From Thunnus maccoyii (taxonomy: Eukaryota > Chordata > Actinopteri > Scombriformes > Scombridae), in the NCBI RefSeq assembly GCF_910596095.1, contig NC_056548.1, positions 4,489,151 to 4,553,150 on the forward strand: a stretch of 64,000 bases of DNA, in the 5' to 3' direction. How positions within the stretch are numbered: position 1 is the stretch's first letter; each line of letters begins with the position of its first letter. The notes under the pieces were generated by a model, which was not told the DNA's origin, did not search any database, and saw only the letters and a list, made by a program, of their open reading frames with translations. Made by a program: the position numbers and the translations under genes. Below, in pieces: positions 21,751 to 33,100 of this stretch.

Positions 21751-24600
21751 ACTTTAGCTGCATTTCCACTGCAGGGACTTTCCCCAGGGACTAAGAACCT
21801 TTTGAGGAACTTAAAGGACAAGTTCACAATTTTTCAAGTCTGTCTAAAAAAGTCAGGAGCCCAAATGAATATTGAAACATGTTTTTCTTGCTGTAATCAT
21901 TCCTCCTGTTCATACTGACCATTAGAGGATCCCTTCATAATGCACTTACAATGTAAGTGATGGAGGACAAAATCCACAGTCCTTCTGTGCAAAAATGTAT
22001 TGAAAAGTTTATCTGAAGCTAATATGAAGCTTCAGTCGTCCAAATGAGTCAAATCAAGTAGATATCTTTCAACTTTACAGTCTTTTAAGTCCCTCTTTTT
22101 GTTACTATACTTCTACCGCAGCTCAACAGGGAAACACTGTCCGAGGAAACACAAAGAGGGAATTTGATGCTAAAAAGACTGTAAATGTGTCAGATATCCA
22201 CTTGATATGACTAGCTCAGACTGCTGAAGCCTCATATAAGCTTCAGATAAATGCATTTTTGCACAAATCACTTACATTGAAAGCACATTTGGAAATGGAT
22301 CTTTTAATAGCCAATATAAACATGCTGATTACAGCAAGAAAAAAATATTTCAATGTTCATTTTAGCACCTGACTGTTGTTTTAAGATGGACTTGAAAAAT
22401 TGTGAACCTGCCCTTTAATTCCCTTACCTGGTTTTCCACTGGAGGAACCAGGATCTAAGACCATGTCTACATTAAACCATCTAAATTCTAAAATGCTGTT
22501 TTCATGCCAAAATGACATGTGTCCACATCAGGAGTTTCAGATCCTCTCTGCAAATACCTCTATCCACATTAAAACTCCATAACAGGTAATTCTCCACCCA
22601 CTGGGCATGTGCAGAGGACAGACGAGCAAGTCAACCACAGAAAACCAGCAAAGAAGAAATGTTACATTGCGTCAGTTTCTACAGCAGTTCCTTCACATTT
22701 CGTTTATTGTGAGCAGATGACAACTGTGTCATAAACAGATGGTAGAGAGCTATGTTAACTCTAAACAAGCTGTCACAGTAGACAATAAAGAGAACAGCAC
22801 TCGAATGAAGCTGCTGGCATTGTTGTTATTGTTGTTGTGTTTCTTCTTCTTACTCTTCCTATGAAATCCTGCGCTACTGCCACCATCTGTTTTGTTAGTG
22901 ATATGACAACATTTCTACAAAGCTCTGTTTTCCCCGTACACACCACAACGCACATTTACACACTCTGGAGGCCGAAGATGTGTTTATGAATTTTAGTGTG
23001 GACACAGTCTAAATTAAGTTCCAGGGAAATTATTTTACCCTCCAAAAAGTCCCTGCTCAGGTGGCAGTATTTTCCAAAAGTTCAGGAACTTTGGCAGCGG
23101 GGTGTCTTGGGCTGACCATCTCTGATTGGTCAAACACCAACACTGCTGCTGCTTCAACTTGTGCACTATTTAATTCATAGGACAGGGAAGTGCTCTAGTG
23201 GTGACATTAGCATGAGGGACCTATATTTCTCATCCGACAAGTCCTCCAAGTTAAACGATCAGATACGTCGTTTGACCATGTGACTCCAGAACGACACATA
23301 GGAGCGTTTTCTAATCTGGCGCCACTAACGGCAGTAATCGGCAGGACAACATCATTTGTCTGTGCTATCCAAAAATTTTACAAATCACTGTTAAAAAATA
23401 ATGCTATTTTATCATGTGGCAACGCTGAGGTTAAGGTCTGGTTAGGTTTACGCATGGCTACAATAATAACCACAAGGTTAAAGAGTTAATATCCTCCCAC
23501 CATCCCTCACCTTCCAAATGTGGAAAATTGTCAACTTTTACATACATCATCTGAGCTGCACCACTGCTCTGGGTCATAATTACTACAGCCGCTAGATGGC
23601 ATCTGTCACTCAAACATAAATTTATATCTTTTTTTTGTGCGACTGACATTATGACCTATTATGTTGTTTTTGTTGGAAGGATAGTCTCTTCTCATCATTT
23701 GTTAAAGTCAAAGGCAAAGTGTGTTCTTGGTGATAGAGAGAACAAAGCCAGTGAATGATAGAAATAAAATGTTATTTTCTGTTTGTTTTTTTTTTATGAT
23801 GGTTACATTCTAAAGCAGAAATAAATTCAAATCAAACACTCAACAGACGATTTACTGTGGAGACAAGAGCTCAGCCCTTGACAACACAAGAGCTGAGTTT
23901 TACTTTCATTTTCCTCTTCTGGATTTCATTTCCTATTCATTCCTTCATTTCAACTGACTCATGCAGCAGCAAATACAAAGAACAATAGAACAAATCTGTG
24001 TTGTTTTTTCCTCATGTGTTTAAGTCAAGATGAAATGAAAAATGCCTTATTAACCCTTTTAGATCACATCCCCGGTCATATTGTGCACCTTAACCTTTAA
24101 CAATATATGCCAAAAAACCCCCCCCAAAAATCAATTTCTTTGTATTCTTATATCATAATCCAATCATGTATTCTTCCTATGTCGTGTGTTTACGTCAGCT
24201 TGAACCAACCAGTTTCAACCAATAATATCATGACATCCACCCATCAATCAATCTTCAACCTTTAGTAGCACAGAGCTAAGATTCATTAAGACGCGCCTAC
24301 TTTTCAACGTTCAAATCAAATTCCTCCCAACGTTACGTCCCGTCTGTCTGTCCTGTTTCACTCGGAAATACGTCACGATACAGAAGTTAGATACTGCCGT
24401 TTCATCTGGCCTTTAATACTATGTTTCATCACTTTTTAATTCATCTTGGGTCTAATTTGCATGATCTATCTGGTTCCTCAGATGCGGTGGAAATGCAAAC
24501 AGGACTGTACAACAGAGACTTTTAGTTCCAAGTTTAGCTCCTGACATTAGTTCCTCTGGAGCCAAAGTACCTGGAACTTTTGGTTGAAAAGGTGTTTTTG
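21750..24600. mobile_element. Larger degraded element hosting a nested MITE A
   Basis: The outer left block CTGCATTTCCACTGCAGGGA and the right block near 24485 (GCGGTGGAAATGCA) are near inverse copies, and both are followed inward by 'GGAACTTT'-type motifs. The left part is interrupted by the MITE at 21811-22418 and resumes with TTCCCTTACCTGG. No conserved transposase is seen between 22420 and 24480, so this may be a non-autonomous or decayed DNA transposon. Exact borders are uncertain. Confidence 0.45.
21811..22418. mobile_element. Complete MITE family A, TTAA-flanked, with long inverted arms
   Basis: The fullest copy in the window, 608 bases including both flanking TTAA. It begins TTAAAGGACAAGTTCACAAT and ends GTGAACCTGCCCTTTAA, so the inverted terminal repeat is about 25 bases. 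The inverted similarity goes deep: TGCACTTACAATGTAAGTGA, AAGCTAATATGAAGCTTCAG and GTCAAATCAAGTAGATATC on the left have inverted counterparts on the right half. TTAA at both ends fits target duplication as in piggyBac-type transposons. It interrupts a separate older repeat. Confidence 0.9.
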
Positions 24601-25249
24601 TAACTTTTGTGCAGACTTTGCATGGCCTCATTTGGAGATTTTACCCCAGACACCTGCAATTCAGGTGAACTGAGTCTGAAAGCTTTAATTTACGCGTTAA
24701 TATTATTAGAATAGAGTGAATGTGTGTCTTTGCTTCTTATGTAAATCCCCTTATCCCTAAACAGGATAAAGTGAAAGCATTTGTGTTTCTTTTCTTTTTG
24801 TAATCTGATAATGTGGATGGACTATGTTTGTTTCATGAAATTCACTTCTAACTATTGTTTGTGTTTATGCATGCACAAATGTGGTTTTGGCACACTTATA
24901 AACAGACAGAGGAGTAGGAGATAGTGGAAATTATTCAAAACTAAAAATAAACACATCACATGGTGGAAAATGTCTGATGAAGGTTGCTTGACTGAAATGT
25001 TGCCACTGAATAAATTTACCATAAGTGTTGACAGTGTGCAGGAGCTGATTTTTTCTTTCTATGTTTATGAAAAACTCACTGGCTAAGGTTCAGACTGCAC
25101 TGATGATACAATCCAGAATAATATTGATCTTAGATAGTGTGGAGGAATGCTGGACAATGGTCAACTCACCGGTGAAGAAAGTGTACAGGAAACTTCTTCT
25201 TCTTCTTCTTCGTCTTAATGTTGAGAATATTTATTGAACACTGTTCTGC
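24601..25249. other. Intergenic spacer without recognised feature
   Basis: AT-rich; I recognise no gene or repeat family here apart from a short TTC run at 25196-25213. Confidence 0.5.
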
Positions 25250-25254
25250 ACTGA

Positions 25255-25520
25255 GATTCAATGCAATTCAATTCAATTTTATTTATGTAGCACCAAATCT
25301 CAACAAAAGTTATCTCAGGGCACTTTTCACATAGAGCAGATCTAGACTGTAGAGACCCAACAATTCCCCTATTAGCAAGTACTTGGCAACAGCTGTAAGG
25401 AAAAAACCCCCTTTAACGGGAAGAAACCTCAAGCGGAGCCGGGCTCTAAGTGGGTGGCCATCTGCTTTGACCAACTGAGTTGAGGGCTAAAGAAAGAGAA
25501 GAAGGGGGGGGGGGGGGGGC
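25255..25520. mobile_element. 3' end of a common teleost retroelement (LINE/SINE tail)
   Basis: Starts GATTCAATGCAATTCAATTC, then TTTATTTATGTAGCACCAAA, TTATCTCAGGGCACTTTTCAC, 'GGGAAGAAACCTCAAGC', 'GTGGCCATCTGC', and ends in a G homopolymer at 25506-25519. This modular sequence is a widely recurring teleost repeat (recognised from memory). No coding part is retained. Confidence 0.7.
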
Positions 25521-25539
25521 AACTTAGATGTTGTCTCTT

Positions 25540-25925
25540 AGTTTTCATTGAAGGGCCCCGTGGAGTTTTCTTGTAAACAAACAAAAGTTATATTTACACT
25601 TTTGCTCACCTTCAGGTCTAACAAACTTGCATTTTCTTCCTCATATACCAAACCGATTTCCAAATCTTTGCATTGTTTACATGTTTACTAGCTTGCAGTC
25701 TTCTTGCTGGTGCACTGCACTTTTTTTTGGGTGGGGGCGGGGCATTACAATCACCTGTAGAGCGACAACCACCAATGAAAAAACTGCTCCATAGCGCTGC
25801 GAGTGATCAAAACCTCCGCAGGGTATTTTTTAAGTTTATTGCAGGTTATCAACATGCTGTAATGTCATTTGTCTATGAACCAATACATTTTTACAGCTCT
25901 TCATCATAAAAAGACTCTTTAAATG
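25540..25925. repeat. First copy of a ~370-bp direct repeat (family H)
   Basis: Shares GTTTTCATTGAAGGGCCCC, GTGGAGTTTTCTTGTAAACA, CATTGTTTACATGTTTAC, CACCTGTAGAG and CTCCATAG with 26495-26860, about 950 bases away in the same orientation. The GTGGAGTTT core also occurs at 37510-37560. Confidence 0.75.
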
Positions 25926-26039
25926 TCTGTACTGTCATCTAACTATTAAACTATCAAGACAACTTAGATGTTGTTGTTCTGAAGATGAAGGTCTGACTTT
26001 TGGTCTTTAACCCCAACAGATCGTCCCACAATATGAAAA

Positions 26040-26494
26040 ATTTGGTTCATTAGTTTCTAAACAAGGAACTGCACTTTACCCGTGTTAGTCTGGTTATGCC
26101 GATGTAAATCTGCGCAATCACCTATCTGTGGTGTCCAGGGAGTCTCGGGCCATCTCCCTGACCTTGGTTACCGGGACAACGCCAGTTCACTCTTTACCAG
26201 AGTGGCTCCTGCATTCCCCAAACATCCAGACAGCCGTGCACCCGAGGAGAGAAACAGTGTCTATCTCTGTAAAAACCGATATTGTTTACTCTGTGACCTC
26301 AAGACCCACGCTTGACTTAATGTAACCCAATTTGTAACCCCTAAAGTTAGAATTTTCCATAACATTAGATACAGGAAAAGTCATTAATTATAATGTAATG
26401 TAACGTAACTCAAATATGAAAGTTATAATAAACAAATAGTAAAGAAAACGTTTTGTCATATCCAATGCATTATGCATATTCTGTTAGATTTCAT
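26040..26494. other. Unidentified segment between two repeat copies
   Basis: Two overlapping open frames (26082-26315 and 26128-26325) cover a less AT-rich stretch, 26100-26310. I recognise no protein family; a decayed element is as likely as anything else. Confidence 0.3.
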
Positions 26495-26860
26495 TAAGTT
26501 TTCATTGAAGGGCCCCTGTGGAGTTTTCTTGTAAACAAACGAGAAGTTATGTTTACATTGTTGTTCACCTTGAGATCTAGCATTTTCTTTCTCATTTGTA
26601 AAGCTGATTTCTTACATATTTTAAATCCTTGCATTGTTTACATGTTTACAACCACCTGTAGAGCAGCACCCACTAATAATAATAAAAAAACCCCAAACTG
26701 CTCCATAGTGCTGCTAGAGATCAGAAACTTCCCAGGATATTTTTTAGTTTATTGCCGGTCATCAACACGCTGTAACGTAATTTATCCAACATGACAAAAC
26801 AAATCATGTACCAATAAATTTTTACAGCTCCTCATCATAAAAAGTCTCTTTAACCTCCTG
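26495..26860. repeat. Second copy of the ~370-bp direct repeat (family H)
   Basis: Direct counterpart of 25540-25925 with small indels (for example, the G/C-rich insert at 25727-25742 is absent). Probably two insertions of one MITE, or a local duplication. Confidence 0.75.
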
Positions 26861-27617
26861 TACTGTTATCTAACTGTTATCTATCAATCACAACACAGAC
26901 TGCATGCAAAACAAGCCACATTTGCATCAGTACAATAAGCTACATGATAATGTTAAGTTTTTGCTTGATGTTCGCTCTCGATGTCAAACAGAATGTGTAT
27001 TATATATTATATGATAAGCTGTACATTCAGTCTGCACCTTTAACTCTTTATGTTGTGTTACTATGTATTGTTTTCAACTGTGGTATTTCAGTAATTTTCT
27101 TTTCTGACATGTCGACATGAAGTGCAACAAGTTTACAATATTCTATAACTATTTTATAACCACATTTTAAATTTCTATCTTATATCTATATTTATATATT
27201 TAAGTTCATATCCTGATGATCTTTTTATCGCACAATAATCTTGTATTCGTATTTTTGATACTTTTGCATTGGTAGTTCAACAGAAACTAAGAGATGCAGC
27301 TGGTTTTTATTACCAAAACAAAATTCTCTTGAAACCGGACTTTAGTCTGAATTTCATTCAAAGCCGTTGTTAGACACCTAAAAAAACAAACACACATACA
27401 CAGCAGCTCAGTTGAATGCACCAGGCGGTTGCTAAATGGCATTTTTGGCTCATCCCTCTGATGTTTAAACAAACCAATCAGATTTATTCTTCCTCTTCTG
27501 GCATCAAAACAAAATGTGCATTCCGTACTGTAGTTGGGAAATGCGGGTCTGTTTGTTGGGATTTAAGGGATTTTTCCTATCCAGCTCCGGCTACACTTAC
27601 GGAAGGATAAAAGACCG

Positions 27618-27648
<31 letters not shown>

Positions 27649-28379
27649 GGAGACAATGGGGAATAACCCTATTAATTTTCAAATGGCTGTTTCTCTGGAA
27701 GGGAAATTTAGTCACACCCCACACCCACACAGATGTGCAACTGTACTCTAAGATTACTCCACGGAAAACAACATTATATATTTAACATTATATCACATTG
27801 AGTTTAAGCTAGAATAATGTAAATGATCACATTTGGATAAAATACCAAGTTGTCAATATAATATCCTAAACAAATCAAATAGTTTCACATTTGAGTTCGC
27901 TTCGGATTTCATTTTCAGGAATGGTTTTCCATTTGCAAACACACCTTTCTAACCATGACTTGAGTATAATGGAATGCCTATTAGATAGTGAATACCTGCC
28001 TGCTGAAGTAAACACTCCCACATACATGCTGCTGTTTCCGCCTTTCAGGTTACCAACAGAAGAGAGAAAGTGATGTACAGTGTGTGTGTGTAACTCACTA
28101 AAAACACATAACCTTAAGCTTTGAAGCTGCAGCCATTTGTGATTTATGATTAACAACTGCATTGATCTTGTGTCGGTTTTGTGCAAAAGGTAAAATGGGG
28201 TTGCTGGTATGACCTTTATGTAACCAGGAAGTGTCTTTAATGGGTCACCTACATGCTTTTGTTGCTTTTATTTGTTTTTTTGTTAACGTCACATCACAGT
28301 GGACTAAAGTGTCCTTCGAGTGGCAGTCTGACTTTGACTTTTTGCATGTAATCTCACATCTTGATACAGGCCCCAGGTA
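26861..28379. other. Intergenic spacer; (CT)n at 27619-27643
   Basis: Only a CT dinucleotide run at 27619-27643 stands out. I recognise no gene. Confidence 0.5.
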
Positions 28380-28830
28380 TAATGTTCACCATGTTCACCA
28401 GTTAACCAGTTAGCAGGCTAACATTAGCAATAAACTCAATTAGTTTTGCAGGTATTCAGTCGTAAACCAAAGTACTGGTTTAGTTCAAGTTAAAATTTTG
28501 ACCTGATGATGGCGCTACATGAAAAATCAGAGGATCCCCAAAGTTGTTAGAATTTATCTTGTGGGGGGGGTATGAATGTGAGCACATAATTTCAAGGTAT
28601 CTATCTAATTACCATGAATGTCAACCTCATGGTGGCACTCGAGGAAAAGTCAGAGGATCCTGAAAGTCATTAGGGTTAATTTTCTCTGGAATATCCATGT
28701 CTGAGGCAAAGTTCATGGCAAATAATCTCATAGATGTTGCAATATTTCAGTCTTTTTGTTGTCAGTTTTGTCAAACCACTATTATCAAGGTCAAGAATGA
28801 ACTTTCACACTCAAATTTTCAAACATAAAT
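28380..28830. mobile_element. Repeat family D copy
   Basis: Contains AACATTAGCAATAAACTCAA, TTTTGCAGGTATTCAGTCGTAA, 'TGATGGCGCTACATGAAAA', then a second 'CTCATGGTGGCACTCGAGG' half. The same two-half design recurs at 31390-32030 and in part at 40975-41190. A common percomorph interspersed repeat. Confidence 0.7.
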
Positions 28831-29815
28831 GTTACATCACAGCTAATTATATGTATTATGTGTAATGAGATGTAACAATAAAGAATCTCGAATCTAGAAT
28901 ATTGTTTTGGGCCTTTCTACTTAAGCAGTGCTCATATCCTAATATACAATCACTGCAGTTGTAAAAGGAAGAAAAAGGAGGAAAATTGATTTGAAACCTA
29001 AATAGATGCTTTGGGTCACAGTAACAAATGTAATGTGCAAATGAGAAGCGAATCTGTTCTGTCTAACAACAGACCAGCCATTGGTTTCCATTCATTTCCA
29101 TAGAGAATATAAAGCATGGACTTAATTTATGTCAGTTACATTATCAACCAATCAATCTGCATTTAACAGTTACCACGCCAACATAATGTAAAAGTGATAC
29201 ACATTTCTGGTGATTGTTCCGCAAAATATGAACTACATATGATTTGTAGTTAAGGACCTTTCAAAAACACGGTTCAGTTCAGAACATATCCTTCAACGTA
29301 TAGTGCAAAACATGGTGGACAACATGAAGTGCAAAAGGACAAAAAGACAACATAAGGTGCCAAGACAAAAGCCAAACAGTGCAAAGATGATGCAAACCAG
29401 CCTAAAACATGATAAAACAGTGTAAATAGTTGTTGTAAGGATGTAGACTGTGAACATTGTAGATATTTGCCTTTAGGCTGTTGAGGTAGAGTGGTTGCAG
29501 AAAAGTGAATGTGTATTTAAGTTAGTAAAAAAAAAGCAAATGACAAAAAAAATATCTTACCACAGGATTCATTTAGTAGCTCTTTTGTAGCTTTCGATTG
29601 TATCACACATTCTCCCCCGTGAGCCTCGTGAGTTTGCCCAGTTGTTATGGAATTTCAAATTTTCATTTCCTGTAAAAAGATGCTGCTCAGAAAAAATGCT
29701 GCATCAACACATCCCTAAAGTGCTCAGATAAGTGACCACAAGCTACAGGAGAGTTACTAAATGAATCTTATGGAAAGATTTCTGTTGTCAAACACTGAAC
29801 TTTCAATTACTATGA
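28831..29815. other. Intergenic spacer upstream of gene A
   Basis: Includes GTAACAATAAAGAATCTCGAA near 28871, a LINE-tail-like ending, and a short tandem-like AGTGCAAA(A/G)GAC stretch at 29320-29390. No gene is seen. Confidence 0.45.
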
Positions 29816-29816
29816 C

Positions 29817-29895
29817 TATTATTATCATTATTATTGTTATTATTATTATTATTAGTAGTAGTAGTATCATCATTAGCAGTAGTAATAGTAATGTT
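29817..29895. repeat. Interrupted (ATT)/(AGT)n trinucleotide repeat
   Basis: TTATTATTATTATTAG passes into AGTAGTAGTAGTATC and similar triplets, about 50-130 bases upstream of the gene A regulatory motifs. Confidence 0.85.
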
Positions 29896-29929
29896 TATAT
29901 TATTACTGGGGCTCTTCACAACATGATGT

Positions 29930-30167
29930 AACAACTTTCACTTCAGGAAAGTGCCCAGGCCCAGACGAACGAAAATGAAAGTACAGTAATGCTGATGTAA
30001 TGGGAACCCCCCTCACCCTCCCACCCCTCCCTTCCCCGTGTGTCTTTATAAGTGATCTGAGAGCTGCCGACTCACAGATTCACACATTAGCTCTGTGCAG
30101 AAACGTGCCACATTAATCCACTGGGACTCATTCAGACATCGGCAGAACCATTCAAACTTCATTAAAA
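29930..30167 (+). promoter_or_regulatory. Compact immune-type promoter of gene A (ISRE-like, kappa-B-like, TATA)
   Basis: Three motifs in correct order within 80 bases: GAAAATGAAA at 29971-29980 (fits GAAANNGAAA of IRF/ISRE sites), GGGAACCCCC at 30002-30011 (fits GGGRNNYYCC of NF-kB sites) and TATAA at 30047-30051. A weaker inverted ISRE-like TTTCACTTC lies at 29936-29944. The start of transcription would be near 30078, leaving about 90 bases of leader before the ATG at 30168. Mammalian TNFAIP2 is known as a TNF/NF-kB-induced gene, so the motifs suit the gene; occupancy is inferred. Confidence 0.65.
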
Positions 30168-33100
30168 ATGGTGAAAAGGTGGAAATTGGGAAGAAGGAGC
30201 AATGATAGCAGGAGACCTTTAATAGAGAACAACAACAATGACATACAGGAAGGTAAGAGTCTGTTTTATGATTATAATAATGCTATTTGTTTTCTGCACA
30301 GTACAGAGCCTCTGAAAACAGGTTGTAACATCAGAGACAAACACATAACTTATCTTTAGTCCAATTTCCGCACACAAGATGTGTTGGAGTGATAAATACT
30401 GCATGGGGAAAAAGTGAAATCAAAGATCTTTAATGAGTCATTTGTACTATCATAAATACTGTAAATGTGAGTGCAATATCTTGATGCAACTAACGTAGGT
30501 AAGATAAATGAAAGTAAATATGACCTCTAAACAGTTTTGCTGTTTTGCTCACCTGCATGCGTCTGTTAATTCATTTGTCTGCACCTTTCTGGTCATATTT
30601 TAGCTTTAATACTTTTATTAAAGTAAAGGTTTATTGACGGTTTGATTCACAGAGGTAGTTCCTCACTTTCCTCTCTTTCAGTTCATTATTAACTGTCTAA
30701 AATCTTGACAACAGTGTTATTATGCTACTACTGGTATCTGCATGGTTGATATAGATACATCATCAGTCATTTTTGCCTGATAGACATTTATTAATTCACA
30801 TACTTGATAATACACAGAGCCATCGTCTTCAAAACAGACTAATGAAATGCTTCACATGAGCAAATCAAGAGGAGACAGATGACACAGGATCACATTAGAG
30901 CAGTAGCAACAATTTTAAGAAAAAGTAGAAATGCAGAAAAACTACTCTCTTACTTGGACGTCTCCTCTGTTTTCAGTCATATTCGGAAAACTGTGATATT
31001 GTGGTTCAAATGAGACCAGATCAAACTGTCACCTATGGTGCTGTTTGTCCGAAATGTAGGGGATTCCCAAATGCACGAACATTTAGAGGAACACTTTCTA
31101 ATAAATGTTCCTTAGGTACGTGCTAGGCCCTTGTATGTGTGCACTTCTCATTGCCTCATACTTGATTACATTCCTTCCTTCTTAGCAAACAAACCTGTTA
31201 TTGTGCTTGGCTATGAGTGTATGAAGTGTAAAAGCTGCTATTATTAGAATAGAACTAAGACTCCACCCCCATGTGGGCGGCACAGCTGTGCTTTGAGCTA
31301 AATCCTTCATCAGCACACTGGCAAGCTGTGAGTGGCAATTATATATTATTATATATATTATACGTTTAGGCGGTGTAAAGCTTATCATGTTAGTTTAGTG
31401 TGTTTGCATGCTAACATGCGCTAATTAGCAGTAAACACAAAGTGCAGCTGAGGCTGATGGAAATGCTGTTAATTTTGCAGATATTTGGTCATAAACCACA
31501 AACCTTCATCTACAATCTTGTAGATGTGGAGATATTTCACACAATAAGTGTAAACTTTGACCTTGTGGTGGCGCTACATTAAGAGTCAGGAGATCACCAA
31601 AGTTATTACAGTTCATCATCTGAGGAACATGAATGTCTGCACCAAATTTCATAGCGATCTATCCGATAGTTTTTGATACATTTCACACAAAACCATGAAT
31701 TTCAACCTCATGGTGGCGCTACAACAAAAGTGAGGGGATTGATTGTTTGCACAGTTTTAAAAGCCTAATCAGGGACAAGGGCTGCAAATTAGCTTCAGAT
31801 AGACACTTTGTATATATGACATCTGATGCGTTGCTTATCTGTATGTAACAATGTTTATCGGCATGGTCCCTGTTAAATAAACTAATAAACTAAAAGATCA
31901 CCAAGGTCATTAGGATCGATCATCTGAGAATCCATGAATGTCTGAACCAAAATTCTGCACAAATTCATCTATTAAATGTTGAGGATGAGATATTTCAATG
32001 TGAACAAAAGTGATGGACCAAGCAATAGAACGACATTGCCAAATATGTTTCTGTCATATATGTCATTATAACTCGTTGGTGATGCAGACAAGACCAATGT
32101 AGAAATTAATTATTATCTGTTGGGTTTAAAACTCATAGGGATTGAATCTGCATAACTGTGACATGCATGTATAGTTCCTTTGTATTTTCATGTTATATTT
32201 GCAATGATCTAAGCAGCTTCAAATATATTTCTGTCATAGGAGGTGACCAGGCAGGTGAGGGGTACGACAACCCTTCAGCTCAGAACACCTTCAACACCAT
32301 CGAGGAACAGCGTTTGCAGTTTGAGAGAGATCTCACGTTTCAGGAACTAGCTGAGCTTCTTAAGGTGGCCCCTGACACCATCTCTGTGGGGTCTGACACC
32401 TCTGAGAATGGATCTTGTTGTGCGATCCGTAACTCGGGACAGGAGAAGCAGCAGAGTGTCGTTCAACTGATACAAAGATCCGTGTACCAGCACTTTCCGA
32501 CGCCACCAGCAGAGCTGGACAAGAACCTTCAGCGGCACCTGTTGGAAGTGGAGACGGCTGTCCACACTGAGCTTGCCAGGCTGGCTCCCCTGTTTAAATC
32601 TAAAGGGTTGATTGGATATCTGCTCGACTGCTACCATCGTCAGATATCTGATCACTTGCATGGTCTACTCCAGCACATCAGCACCTCCAAGAACTCCTTC
32701 ATGCTGTTGAAGTGGGTCCTACACACATATCTGAGGTATTTATCTACCACCTCCTGTAACTTCCCTTACTCGTTTTCATTTATACAGAGCATGTTTACAT
32801 GCATACTAATCCACTTAGAGGTGGGAGTAACTGTCATAAAGGCTAATTTTGCTTCAAACACTGACATATTTCAAAACTGTTTTGTGCATCCAATGACCTT
32901 TTATATTTGGATACGGTAAAGCTCAAAGCAATAGTTTGACATTTTGGGAAATATGCTTATTCGCTTTCTGGCATAGGTTAGATGAGAGGACCGTTCTCAC
33001 CTGATTTATAATCTACCGTCAACTGTGAATTGTCATTTTTACACTTTGGTTCTTCGTATTAAACCAACAGGATATAACATGTTAATTTTGTGACCTTTGG

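Noticed and set aside
30204-30252. The Asn run at the gene A N-terminus as a functional low-complexity domain
   Set aside because: Only four Asn codons in a row; too short to claim anything.
32158-32239. An upstream ATG that would start gene A at 32158
   Set aside because: The stretch before 32240 is intron ending in TCATAG; the exon at 30168-30252 has a good donor, the right phase and a promoter in front.
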